A DNA stretch of 64,000 nt from Trema orientale (lineage: Eukaryota > Streptophyta > Magnoliopsida > Rosales > Cannabaceae): NCBI GenBank assembly GCA_002914845.1, contig JXTC01000171.1, forward strand, positions 330,986 to 394,985. Direction: 5' to 3'. Position 1 is the stretch's first letter. Each line of letters opens with the position of its first letter. Below the pieces are notes generated by a model. It was given only the letters and a program-made list of their open reading frames with translations, searched no databases and was not told where the DNA came from. Below are positions 23,846 to 35,284 of this stretch, one piece after another. The position numbers and the translations under genes were made by a program.

Positions 23846-26800
23846 GAACAAAATATCTTAATGCGAGGGATTTCTCAAATCAACACTCAAGTTTAAAATT
23901 ATAGTTTCTTTGAAAACAAACATGCCACAACGGTCAAACTTAAAGGCTTACCTCACTTAAAGCCTTGATAGTTAATTTTGAATTTATTGAAAGCTTCCAA
24001 AATGCATGACCCGTTTTCAAATCAAACCAAATTCCCAACATAGTAAAACTAAGGTAATACAATAATGAATTTAAACATAATCCAAAGTACCAAATCATGC
24101 AACTACTCACCCAATGAGCAATATTGTCATATTTCCCTAGCTATAATATGTATAAATATGCTCATTATATATAGGAAAGCTAAACAGTGCCAACTCACTT
24201 TCAATTTGGAAAAGCGGAAAGTAGATGATAAATTTAAACTTTTCTGTTTGGTTCTGAAAAACCTCTGTGATACATTATTTTTACACTGCAGAAATATTTA
24301 CATTTTGTACAATACAAAATATAGTTTTACTACTATTGACAAATCCTATAAGATCAACTATATATATATAAGTAGAAACATATAAATAAGGTTCTCAAAA
24401 GGGTCTGTCTTTTTTTCAAAACATTCATATGAACATCGTTCGAGTGGGAACAACTCAGCCAACTCTACTCCTAGTTCTGATCATCTGCACCACAAGAATT
24501 AAATGAGCTATTGCCCAATAAATAGAAATCCATGCATGCTTGTAACAATTATGCATTACACTTCTTAATCTTTGTATCCTTATCTTTCTTTGAAAACATT
24601 AATATTTAAATTATGTTTGAGCCCCCTCCTTGGCATAGTTTCTAACTCAGTGACATAACAGGCATCCTCTTAATAAATATCATTTGAGGCTTACCCTGTC
24701 TTAGAATTAACTTGAAGGGATTTCACCTCCATCATGTTTGGCTTACCCTATCTTAGACTTAACCTTAAGAGATTTCGCCACATTTACCTACTAGATCAGC
24801 AAAATAAGTACCATACCCCTCTTTAAAATAAATAACATTTAGGGTACAAGATTCTTTATTAAAACTATAGCCTGTAAATAATTATTTTGTGCATAAAAAC
24901 ATGACATGCCTCATGAAAATGATATAAATAATTTTAAAATATATAAAACTCAATGTCACAGATATATCACCTTTAGCATATACAATCATATGCATACATT
25001 CTTATGATGCTATAGTGGAATTTCCACTTACCTTTCGTCATTAATGGAAAAGGAAGTGAAAAGTAGATTTCTCTATCTTCCAAGAAGCTTGATGTGTTTG
25101 GACCCAAATTATATCATTCCATTTCCAATTAATCCATCTTATCAAAAAATAGCTATTAAGATTTTCAATGACATGTTTGCTCGTATTTCATATTCATAGA
25201 TTATAAAAAAAGGTCTAATTTAGTTTCATATTTCTCAAGCACATAAACATGACAGTGAAACATTTGCTAATTGTAATTATGGAAATTAATGTAAATGGAA
25301 CATACAACATCAACAAGAATCATTAGAAATGGCCTGTAATTAAGCTCCATAAGTCCTAATTAGTCAAAAGGTATTACTATTTTTCTAAGAGTTTCTCAAT
25401 ATTAACATCCTGGTACTACTTATATGAATAAAAAGTATACTTAATATGATTAACTTTAATAAAAATTAAAGAGATATATATATTGTAGCCAAAGATAATA
25501 CTTGAAACTCACAACTCCTTATCTTTCTAACAAATAAATACACACTACTTAAAATTAATAGTTCTTATTCACAAGTTCAAATTATAATATAAAAAATTTG
25601 TCAATATTAATAGATAGTAGGTTGTAATCCTTGGTAACCAAATTAACAAGAATTACTCTTAAGTTCTACTCCACAACTCACATCCTTGAATATTTATATA
25701 TATAACTAAAAGCAACGAGAATGAAACAATAATTATATATAATAATAAATACTTTTGCTTATGAATATAGCTGCCAAATAATATTATTATCAAATAGTTC
25801 TCATGAGATATACATAAGATACGTACTTGTTTATATGAAAAAGACAAAACAAAAGTACTCATCTTGCAGAATAACGATTGATTTTAACCAAGGAATTTAG
25901 ATAGTATATAACTAGTATATGGGTAAACAGATTCTTAGCGAAGGGGCTCGTTGGTGAGGAAATGCAATTGGGTTTGGGTTCACTTAAAAGTAGATATATA
26001 ACTCCTTTAGCTGAATATATGATATGAGTCGGTGAGTTTGAGTGTTTGGCCTTTATAAGCTAAGTCGATTCATAAATTCCTAGGTACTCAGTAAATAAAA
26101 ATAAACAAATAAAACTAAGTATATATATACATACAGATCACGAGAGAGATATTTACACGTTAATCTATATACTAAGTAAATTATACTAACACATAATAAT
26201 ACTTAATTATTTTATAATTGCTGATTTTTATACTTGTTAAATATACCTCTTAATCAGAGTAATAATTTAAAATGCACATATTCAGGTGTTATATATATAA
26301 ATTGTAATGATCTCAACCTTACCAAATTATAATCAAATGAAATTAGAGTATTTATCCCACAAATGTGTAAACCTATTCACTACAAATACATCAATCCTTC
26401 TTGGGTTTAGAAATCAATCCTTTCACTGTACATACAAGATTTCAAAAAATTTTCTAGTTAGTCAATTAAGCAAATTTTAATTCTAATACGCACTTATTTT
26501 AGCATATATGTCCTAACATAAATATAGACATGTTAAGAGGCTATGCAAAAATGTTTATTATTGGCAAATGCACATGTGAGAATTTTGGGCACTACAACTA
26601 TGCCACGTAAAAGTATTAGCAATACAACACTTACATCTAAAACCAAGTCACGGGATATTCAAGTTAAGTGATCACGAAGATATCAATCCCAAAAAAATAA
26701 GATCTCAATCTCATAAACACCAATAGAATTAAGTCCCAATATTTAAAGTGCAAACATCTAACAAGTAGGCAAACTGATGTATCATAAGCCAAAATTCTCA

Positions 26801-26961
26801 AGGAAATACAACCACAATCAAACACTACAAATGAAAGCAAACCATAACCCGAGGGATAACACCTAGATAATAATCAAGAAAGTCAAATCACAACAAAGAA
26901 GATGCAACATACCAGATTGCTACTTTAGAATCCACGAGGTTCACATAGCTTACAACAGAAT
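21038..26961 (-). other. Gene-less interior of gypsy element
   Basis: The first 35 bp on the left are the polypurine-tract region. The remaining 5.9 kb is AT-rich and contains only short chance frames, the longest about 106 codons near 23106-23426, none with a domain I recognise. There is a (TA)n tract near 23817-23839 and a two-copy 52-bp repeat around 24688-24790 (GGCTTACCCT followed by TTAGA). Stretches near 24400-24560 resemble parts of the LTR at 34.97 kb, so further degraded LTR pieces may be buried here. Confidence 0.6.
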
Positions 26962-28298
26962 CACTACTATAAAATACCCCCTTAGATGACGGTTTTAAAC
27001 CATGATCTAAAGGTAAAAATGACGTCTACGAAATCGTCGTCTATGCCAGTGTGATCTTTTCTTCCGTACAAAAGGCAATGGATTGTAACTATTGTAGAAA
27101 ACATGGAATTTATAGAGAAAGTGGCGATTTATTGGGTTATAGACGACAATTTTGCTAGAAAACCATCATCTATAAGTGTTGACAGGGATAACTATAGATG
27201 ACGATTTTACCAGAAAATCATCATCTATAGGTGTTGATAGGTATGATTATAGATGATGGTTTTTCCAGAAAAATGTCATCTATAATGGCTTCTTTTAAAA
27301 AAAAAAAAATTGCTCAATTTTTCTATTTTTCCCACAGTTGCCAACATCCATGATTCAATTAAAATGGTAATAAACCTTGGAATATCTTTCAAAGTACATC
27401 CAGAATATAATTTCTAATTCATGATGAATCAAAAAAGACATAGGGGATAAGTATAATTTGTGATTAACAAATTGGAAGGATGAACTCTATTCAACTTCTG
27501 ATAAGTGGAGTTTTTATTAATGTAATCAAAAGCTTAGAATATGAATTTCTCCTTCATGCTCTCCTATAAACAAAAGTTTGGAATATGCATGGTCAAATCA
27601 AAACTTATAAGCTCCTATAATCATATTTTCTAACCCAAAAAAGGAACACCAAACCTTTCTTTATATGAGAATCGACCAAAAAATTGGAATTAAATGATGG
27701 AAACGGTAGAAATCGTGTGAAACGGTGAGAATGGAGTGAAGAGGAGAAGAGAGAGTCGTTGAAAATGAACTGGGGATTATTTACTGGGGGCTCAGTTTCG
27801 AGCCCTAAAAGACAAGAGAATAGATGATGAGTTCCTCATACCTGTTGTCTATTCTGGCCAAAATTTCAAGTGAAGTGCACGTTTCACTTTAGCATGAGGA
27901 GACACGTTTTCAAAAAGTTTACGAAGAATAGACGACGGGTATTATCAAAAACCGTCGTCTATAGTCAACAAAAACACGTGTTTTCATATAACTTGAAATA
28001 ATTTTGAAAAACTTTGAAAAAAAAAAATAGGAGAATAGATGACGATTTAAAACTGTCATCTATAGTCAACAATTTTTATTAATAATGCGTGTTTTCAAGT
28101 GCACTTTTATCTTGAAATAATTTTGAAAAAAAAATTAAAAAATATAGAGAATAGACGACAATTTTCTCTAATACCCATCGTGTACAGTGCTTTAGTACTC
28201 CGAAATATCGCCGGCATTTTTTTAGATGACGTTTTTCTTCAAAAACATCATCTTTACTCTTCTTGCCCCCGTTTTTTAAAGGTAAATTTGTAGTAGTG
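26962..28298. mobile_element. Non-autonomous CACTA element with AAT target duplication
   Basis: Starts CACTACTATAAAA at 26962 and ends TTTGTAGTAGTG at 28298. AAT occurs on both sides (26959-26961 and 28299-28301), the 3-bp duplication expected for CACTA transposition. Both subterminal regions are packed with words such as TAGATGACG, AGACGACGG and their complements, the expected binding sites of a TnpA-like protein. No transposase frame is present in the 1.34 kb, so it would depend on proteins from elsewhere. It interrupts the gypsy interior and is therefore younger than that element. Confidence 0.9.
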
Positions 28299-28600
28299 AA
28301 TGAACAGAAGAGTATAAGAACGAACGTCTATTCGAACTGAGAGATTTCATTAAGAATAGAATTCAATAGTCTCATGTCAATTTGATACTTTCAAAACTAA
28401 AATTTCGGGAAAATTACCATCCCAAGTACACTAGAATTTCACTTTGGGGAGGTTTTAATGGAGGACTTGGAATGAATATGAGTAAAAGTAACTTATCTAG
28501 CCAGTTCCTAAGTGATGTATGAGGTATTTTGTCAAACTCGTTTCTAAAACATTTTTGAACACTAAAAATTATTGCAGGCATGATCCCAGACGGATCTGAA

Positions 28601-28620
28601 GTCGTGCTCTGATACCATTT
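28601..28620 (-). promoter_or_regulatory. Primer-binding site of gypsy element
   Basis: On the minus strand this reads AAATGGTATCAGAGCACGAC, immediately after the LTR end ...GTCTTGACA. It is the initiator tRNA-Met type used by many plant Ty3-gypsy elements, and it fixes the element's orientation. Confidence 0.85.
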
Positions 28621-30831
28621 TGTCAAGACCGAAAATCTAAAGCCGTGACTTTTAGCAATTTTGAGTTTAAATAAAGATGAATAAAGAATTCCCAAAATTC
28701 GAAAAAAATCAAGTACTTGGATTTTGCATTTTAGTTTTTAAATTATTAGAAATTCTGTATTAAAAGGAGTCCTTCATTAGTCTAATTTATCACGGAAGAA
28801 ACACCAATTAAGGTTCAAGAAAACATAGTTAAGTCGTTTAAAAATTTGGCTTTATAAAAGTTTAGCTTTGAATAAATGACTTTCAAAAATCTTTGAGTCT
28901 GAATGTCCAAAAATTAATTTACAGAGTTATCATGATTCCACGTACTTAAAATTTTAAAAATATACTCCTTAAGAACCATAGTGTCCTATTTGTACACTAA
29001 AATCTTAAATAGTAGTAAGGACATTCTTATACATTCACTTAGCAGGTACACCAAATTTTGCTAAACAGTTGGACAGGAAGAAAGAATAGTACAAAATATA
29101 GGGACTAACTGAGTGAGAGAAATAGGGCCACAAGCATAAGCCAATCGATTTGCCTAGCTAACAAGGCGACTAATTCGAATGAATAATCACCTGAAAAGGA
29201 GAAAAGTATGGAGTAAGCTTGAAAACTCAATAGGAAAATTATTACCTTATTTGAAAATCTTTTTAGTGATAGAGAGTTATTGTACGATTATTTTAATCCA
29301 AAATATATTTGTAAATCATATATCTAATAATTTCCAAAATCGATAGTCCATATATATATATATATATGAAAACATGATAACAAAAATCAATCAGTCCACA
29401 AACATGACATATATCCACCCATACCTATATACTCACCATCTCTCATCAATGGAAACCAGGATGCTGGTACTACGTATACCATACAGCTTACCTAACACCT
29501 AGCTCACACCCAGAGAGAACACCCATATGTCGCCTATCAAACCTAGAAGGGCAAATGCCTTGCCTACACCTACCCACCTGGATGGGAAACGAAATTGCCT
29601 ATGACATCCAAAATGGGGAGGTAATCAGAAGAAAAACCTTATGCAGGTTCATGGACTCTACACTATCGGTAGGGCCGTAGCACTATACTGTAAAGCCCTA
29701 TAATGCTAACCTGGTGCTCATGTGTGTTCCTATGATACGTGTACTCTAAACTGATATGTAAAAATAACCATGCAATAATTTAAGTTCAAGCGATACTCTA
29801 GTTTTTAATAGAATGGTTAATTAAATTTTTCCAGAAAATCGGGCAGCATAACGGCCCTATTTTAACATATCCAAAAATAACCTATACTCAAAAAAGTCCC
29901 AGAGCAATACCATATATATCAGAAATAAATCAAATTCCACCACAGTATTCAAAACAGTTCAAAAATCAAATTTTTCTATATAATGCAACATAATATAAAT
30001 TTTATTGAAAACAGTATAAAAGAGACATAACTGAATCCCTACCTCACTAAAATAGCGATACCACGCTATGGAGTGCGTTTGGTGTCGTTTGGCTATTGCT
30101 CGGAGAGTCGGGGGTCGTTTTCGAAAATCAAACATCGCCACTGAAAAATCGGACATCGCCTCATTCGAAAATCAGACACCGCCATTGAATTGCTAGCGTC
30201 CAAAATAACTAGCCTAGACATACCATTTGACTAATTCGGGTTCAGGCTGAAACCCGACCTATGATACCCAAAATGAGAAAAAATCTGAGCCGTTTAATCT
30301 TGTTTTCTATGCCTGTCACCAAATATAGCCAATATATATGTCAATCTTTACTATTTCACAAGAACATTCCAAAAATGACATTAAAATCACAATCCAACTC
30401 TGAGCTCAAAACTTCTATAAACAACCAACAATAGCAACCTTCATATCACGAAATATATACCTGGAAATTCCTCATGACGAGACGAATCCAATGAGCCCAA
30501 GAATACTGCTTGAAATGGCCAAAATCGTTGCCGGAAATTCAGAAAATTTTGCGGTCAAAATTGCATTTTTCGGAGAACATGGGGACTTCGGCGGCTCTGC
30601 TCTTCGGCGGTGGGCAGCTGGCAGCTCAGCGGTGCAGCATCGGGAGGTTGCAGGGTTGGAGGCGGTCGTCTTCTTCTTCGCGGGGTGACAGCCGAACGAC
30701 GTTAAAGGAGGGAGAGAGATAACTCAGGAGAGAGAGAGAGGGGGAAAGAAAAAGGGGAAAGTGCCGATGTTTGTTTTTTTAAAAATTTGTGGGTCCCATC
30801 ACTAATATAAAAAAATTAGTGGGGTATTACA
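28621..30831 (-). repeat. 5' LTR (right copy) of gypsy element
   Basis: On the plus strand it runs from TGTCAAGACC at 28621 to GGGGTATTACA at 30831, giving TG...CA ends on either strand and a length of 2.2 kb. It contains an AT microsatellite near 29351-29368, and near 30720-30760 the GAGA-rich stretch that is also present in the left copy. Confidence 0.8.
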
Positions 30832-31302
30832 GGTTTTACACTTGTATATCTGAAATCTATATATTGATTTCATTCATTTGAAGCATGTTGCGATACTGCC
30901 TACGGAGTCCTAACCACCAAAACGGTCAATTAATGGTCCAAACATATTTTTATCCTCTACATTTCCATTTTTTTTCCCCTGAAAAATCAATACCAATCTT
31001 CAACAAGCATTTAACGTTTTTCACGAGTTACAGGTTTTAATGGTGAGTTGACAAATCAATACTTTCTTTAAAATTTCACTTTTGATGATAATTACACTGA
31101 CGCCCATGTGTGTTGTTTCAATTTTACAATGACACCTGGATAAAAATACTTACAGTAGCCCATTTTGTCGTTTGAAAAGGCTTAAAAAAACCGAGGAGAT
31201 TTTAACAATTAAGCTATGTTAATCATGTAACTCAAACAATTATCTCGCTTCTTTAACCGAAATAGTTTACAATTAAATATAAAAAATTGAAAGGTCAGAA
31301 AC
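30832..31302. other. Non-coding stretch between LTR and foldback element
   Basis: I see no gene, RNA or repeat. It is AT-rich with a T-rich run near 30968. It is probably part of the distal 5' flank of the chlorophyllase gene, later separated from it by the foldback insertion. Confidence 0.4.
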
Positions 31303-31305
31303 TAA

Positions 31306-32272
31306 GGGCCTGTTTGGCATTGTTTTTTGTTTTCTGTTTTTAAAGTTGTGTTTTCAGAAATGAGAACAAAAACTGTTTTATAATGTTTTCAGAAAACAAT
31401 GGGTGTTTGGCAAATATTTTCTAGAAATATTTTTTAGGGAAAAAAAATTATATAAATATAAAAAATCATATATGTATTATGAAAAAAATATTTAGAGAGA
31501 AAAAGTCAAGAGAAATTGACTAGAGACAAATTCAAATAAGGGAATGAGGAGAGAGAAAGTCACAAGAGAAAAGGTTATGAAAGATAATAATAAGAGAGAA
31601 AATAATAAGAGAGAATAGAGAAATAAAAAGTGTTGGGAAAGATAGAAGAAAAAAAAAAACTAATGAAAACACACAAGAGAGAGAAAGTGATAAGAATACA
31701 TGGGGATAGAAAATAAAGATAAAAAAAGTTATAAAAAAGCAAAGTAGCAATAGAAAATGAGGAGATATAATGTAATTAAAAAAAATGAAGGGATATAAAA
31801 TGATGAGAAAAAAAGTAATGGAATAAAATAAGGAAAGAGAAAATGATGAGAGAGAATGAGGAGAAAGTGATGAGAGAGAATAAGATTTGAGAGAATGAAG
31901 AGAGAAAAAATGCTGAGAGAGAATAAGGATTGAGAGAATGAAGAGAGAGAAAGTGATGAGAGAGAGTGAGGAGAGAGAAAGTTATGAGAGAGAAAGTGAT
32001 GAGAGAAAATGATAAGAGAGAAAGTTACGAGAAAATATGTATATGAAAGTCATATAAAATTTTTTTTAATTTTTTTTTTAGAAAAAGAAAAGATTAAGAA
32101 AACACCTTGAAAACAACATTTTGTTGTTCTCTGAATTTTCTGTTTTCTTTAACTCTGTTTTTAAAAACTGTTCTCAAAGAACAATGCCAAACACCCTTAT
32201 TTGTTCTTGGAGAACAGTTTTCTGTTTTTAAAAACAAAAAACTGTTTTTTAGTTATGATGCCAAACAACCCC
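31306..32272. mobile_element. Foldback/MITE-like element upstream of chlorophyllase
   Basis: Left end GGGCCTGTTTGGCATTGTTT and right end ATGCCAAACAACCCC form imperfect terminal inverted repeats, with TAA on both sides (31303-31305 and 32273-32275). A 3-bp TAA duplication with GGGCC/GGGG-type ends fits PIF/Harbinger (Tourist-like) elements. A second, internal inverted pair is perfect over 12 bases: GGGTGTTTGGCA near 31402 and TGCCAAACACCC near 32185. Between them is a long purine-rich tract of GAGAGAAAGTGATGA-type repeats. No transposase is encoded. It ends about 310 bp before the likely TATA box of the chlorophyllase gene. Confidence 0.7.
31540..32035 (+). repeat. Purine-rich minisatellite in foldback element
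   Basis: A stretch of almost only A and G on the plus strand, built from variants of GAGAGAAAGTGATGAGAGA and GAGAGAATGAGGA, most regular from 31840 to 32030. Such one-strand purine tracts can adopt triplex structures; whether this one does is unknown. Confidence 0.8.
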
Positions 32273-32586
32273 TAAAATTTTAGAAGAGAGGGGTATACTT
32301 TTAAAAGATATTTAAATGTCAAGATTGTTGATGTAAATATCTTCTGTAAAGAATCTTCTCGGTTTAGTTATCCCATATCAATTATCTCTTTATTTGCGTC
32401 CCAAACGCAGAGAATGAACATGCCAGACTTAGGTGGGCCTTTCACCACTTGTAGGTGAACACATTTTTATCACATTTATTTCGTTCTGTTCTGAAGTTTC
32501 TTATCGTTTTCTTTGTCTTTTGTTTCTTTTTCTTTTTCTTTTTTTGGTTCTTTTTTTCCTTGGTACTGATTTCTCTTTCTTGTCCA

Positions 32587-32594
32587 ATATATAT
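32587..32594 (+). promoter_or_regulatory. Probable TATA box of chlorophyllase gene
   Basis: ATATATAT, just after CCAAT at 32584, lies 119 bp before the ATG and follows a pyrimidine-rich tract (32490-32580). This spacing would give a 5' leader of roughly 90 bases. No transcript start is visible in sequence, so this is a reasonable guess. Confidence 0.45.
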
Positions 32595-32712
32595 GTATGT
32601 GCACTGCGCATCTTCTGAAATTTCTTCAAGTGGGAATTAGCATTGCAAGAAAGAGAGGTAGCAAACAAGTGGTTCTTATTCTCACAAATTTGAATAGAGA
32701 GATAACAAATAT

Positions 32713-33838
32713 ATGGCACTTTTGGAAGCCAAAACAACTAGCACTTTCACTGATACTACTCCAACCACCACTTCTGTTTTCAGTAAGGGAGATTTCGCCG
32801 TTGAATTCATTAAAGTGGCTGAGACATCAAATTCAAGCTCTTCTTCACCTCCAAAGCCACTCTTAATTGCTACTCCAACTGCAAAGGGCTCTTACCCTGT
32901 TGTCTTGTTCCTCCATGGCTTCTACCTCCGCAACTACTTTTACAAAGACCTACTCCACCACATATCCTCTCATGGAATCATACTTGTTGCCCCTCAGGTA
33001 TTTATATGGTATATGCACTAAACAAAGTTGAACTAATTCCATTACAACTTGGGACCCAAATATACACTTCTATTTTTTTTAAATTACATTTTCTAACAAT
33101 GTTACTGCTTTTGCTTGGATTGACTTCTAGCTGTATGAGTATGTTCCTCCATCCGGAACCGAAGAAATCGATTCAGCGGCCAAAGTCACCAACTGGTTAC
33201 AAGAGGGCCTCCAACCCAAGCTCCCTGAAAATGTGAGGGCAGACTTAACAAAGCTCGGCCTAGCCGGCCATAGCAGAGGTGGGAAAGCCGCGTTTGCCCT
33301 TGCTCTTGGAAAGGCGGAAACGAGCCTTTCGCTCAAGTTTTCGGTATTACTAGGCATAGATCCAGTTGCAGGCCTCAACAAAGGTTGCCGGACAAAGCCT
33401 CACATCCTAACGTACAACCCTCGCTCTTTCGACCTGTCTATCCCCGTTACAGTAATCGGCACCGGCCTGGGCTCGGAGCAGAAGAATTGTTTGTCGCCGC
33501 CGTGTGCTCCGGAAGGTCTAAACCATGAGGAGTTCTTCAACGAGTGTAAGCCTCCTTGTGCCTATTTTGTGGCCAAGGACTACGGTCACATGGACATGTT
33601 AGATGATAATCCCCCGGGAGCTATCGGGGAATTATCTAGTTGTATGTGTAAGAATGGGACGGGTCCAAGGGATCCCATGAGGAGGTCTGTGGGAGGGATT
33701 GTGGTGGCGTTTTTGAGGGCTTATTTGGAAGCTGATGAGAAGGATCTGGCTGCCATTGTTGGCGATCCCAGTCTTGCTCCGGTGACTCTTGAACCCGTGG
33801 AGTTTATTCCGGCCAGTAAGTCCTCTTTAATTACTTAG
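32713..33838 (+). CDS. CLH: Chlorophyllase, two exons
   Basis: The product hydrolyses the phytol ester of chlorophyll to give chlorophyllide. Exon 1 is 32713-32997 and exon 2 is 33131-33838. Joined in phase they encode 330 residues, the usual length for plant chlorophyllases. Visible signatures are the oxyanion-region HG at 68-69, the lipase box GHSRGGK with nucleophile Ser143, Asp172 in LGIDPVAG, and His248 in KDYGHMDML, together the Ser-Asp-His triad of this alpha/beta hydrolase family. The start MALLEAK is the first ATG in frame with the conserved VFSKGDF region. No clear chloroplast transit peptide is seen, as in the CLH1-type enzymes, so location is uncertain. The gene has no stops or frameshifts and is more GC-rich than its surroundings, consistent with an active host gene. 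The next nearest features are transposons on both sides. Confidence 0.95.
32998..33130 (+). other. Chlorophyllase intron 1
   Basis: A 133-bp AT-rich intron with GTATTT at the donor (after CCTCAG) and a pyrimidine-rich stretch ending TTCTAG at the acceptor. It is phase 0, between VAPQ and LYEYVPP, and splicing it out restores the continuous family sequence. Confidence 0.9.
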
Positions 33839-33895
33839 ATGTATCACTAAGGGGTTTGTTTGTTTGTTTTTGTTTTCTTTTTTTTCTTTTTTTGG

Positions 33896-33961
33896 AATAA
33901 AGAACTCAAATGATTGTCTATTTGAGCGTTGTCTTCAATTTTTCTGATTTTATGGAATAAA
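33896..33961 (+). terminator. Candidate poly(A) signals of chlorophyllase
   Basis: Two AATAAA hexamers lie 58 and 118 bp after the stop codon, at 33896-33901 and 33956-33961. Each begins an imperfect copy of a 60-bp unit (GGAATAAAGAACTCAAATGA and GGAATAAAAGAGTTCAAATT), so the signal has been duplicated in tandem. Which one is used is not visible. Confidence 0.55.
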
Positions 33962-34013
33962 AGAGTTCAAATTATTGTGTGTTTGGGAGTCGTTTTCTAT
34001 TGATATATATGTG

Positions 34014-35284
34014 ACTTGTCCACATATCAATTTTCTATTTTTACTCTGCACTTACCAAATAATTTAGAACTTTGAAAATCGGAACACATAAATTTGCCTG
34101 TTAAGCATGTAAACCGTCAAAAAGCCAAATCAATTCTCTCACCAAATCAATTCTCTCAAAGAAAAAAAAAAATCAATCATGCATGACACGTACATAATAC
34201 ATAATAAATACGCTTCACATAAATCCCCAGATATGTCTAGGTAAGAGAGAAAGCAGAGGAAATAAAGTGAGAAGCTAGAGAATGCGGCAAGAAAAGTAGT
34301 GAAAAAGAGAGGGACCAGCGAGAAAAGAAAAGTAGTGAAAAAGAGAGGGACCAGCGAGAAAGTGAAAAGAGAAGAAAAATCCTATAAAAAACAAAAAAAA
34401 AAGAAGTATTATCCATGTAGAGAGAAGTACTAGGAGATGAAGAGGAGAGAGAACAGATAGAGATAGAAGGAGGACACTGAAATTACAATAGGAATTGAAG
34501 AGAGAGATTAAAAGTGAAAAGAGAATCCAAGTAGAATAGAGAACAAAAAAGGTGATGATCCGAGGGCAGGGTTAGTGACAGAATAGGTATTTCACATAAT
34601 AAAAATATTAAAATTTATTTTAAAAGGTATTCGAAAATTTATAAATATTTGTATTGGCCTCTAAAAGTAATTAAGTAAAATAAACCCACAGTTAATGCAT
34701 CACCCTTTAAACGTAGATTAAAATAAAAATCATTATTCAAAGTTGTGCATCACAAGCTCATCACACATCATCTATAAATATAGTTTATACAGACCATAAT
34801 TAATCTCTCAATTAAAGCTCATAAGATCATAAACAAACCTAAATTCCTCCATATGGCCACACCCACATATGTAGTAGGAATTACTGAAATAAAACTAGTA
34901 CTAAACTTCATATGCCACCATTTAAGTCTCCTTGCTCAGGTCATACTGAATACCACCTAAGGGGGGAAGAAGGGAGATGAGCTAATGCCCAATAGAAAAT
35001 CGATTCCAAATTTTAAACAATGAAATATTTAAATCTAAATTCCTGCATGGTTAGTAACTTATTTTAAACAATTTATAAAATCCATTTGTAAACAATTGTT
35101 CAAAGATCCACCAAATTTCAATCCATACAAAATATGTATCCATATTTCAAAAGTTCACAAATCCCAAACCTTTACCAAACATATTTTCATAACAAGTAGA
35201 TATCCATACTACCAAATATATAATAATACGATACAATTACGATGATATATCCGAGATGTCTAATTGGAATACCCGTAAATCTGA
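34014..35284. other. Non-coding stretch downstream of chlorophyllase
   Basis: Includes a purine-rich stretch with a perfect two-copy repeat (below). From about 34850 it starts to look like a minus-oriented LTR, with ATGAGCTAATGCCCAATAG at 34977 resembling 24506. No gene is seen. Confidence 0.45.
34291..34357 (+). repeat. 36-bp tandem duplication
   Basis: GAAAAGTAGTGAAAAAGAGA and the next 11 bases occur at 34291-34321 and again at 34327-34357 without a change, giving a 36-bp period. Identity suggests a recent slippage event in purine-rich DNA. Confidence 0.85.

Larger units (their letters stand above)
20028..30831 (-). mobile_element. Ty3-gypsy (Tekay/Del-like) element without coding genes
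   Basis: The element reads on the minus strand. The right (5') LTR is 28621-30831. Directly inside it lies the reverse complement of AAATGGTATCAGAGCACGAC, a tRNA-Met-type primer site (28601-28620). The left (3') LTR is 20028-21037. Just inside it is the reverse complement of AAGGAGAGAACAG, the polypurine tract, preceded by a GACGAAAT-containing stretch typical of Tekay-like elements. LTR starts read TGTAATACCCCACTAAT. The interior of 7.6 kb shows no gag, protease, RT, RNase H or integrase motif in either strand. A CACTA element sits inside at 26962-28298. The left LTR is truncated on its outer side, so no target duplication is visible. Confidence 0.75.

Noticed and set aside
24688..24790. Two-copy 52-bp repeat with GGCTTACCCT
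   Set aside because: Only two diverged copies inside decayed LTR-like sequence; not worth a separate finding.
28414..28695. 93-codon minus-strand frame
   Set aside because: It crosses the gypsy LTR end and the primer-binding site, which are structural, non-coding signals.
31532..31750. 72-codon minus-strand Leu/Phe-rich frame resembling a membrane protein
   Set aside because: It is the complement of the purine-rich minisatellite in the foldback element, so the apparent membrane-like composition is an artefact of TC-rich DNA.
32433..32866. Phe/Leu-rich and other small frames upstream of and overlapping chlorophyllase exon 1
   Set aside because: They come from the pyrimidine-rich leader or an alternative frame of exon 1. 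The chlorophyllase frame has clear family motifs.
33127..33381. 84-codon minus-strand frame
   Set aside because: Antisense of chlorophyllase exon 2 with no independent support.
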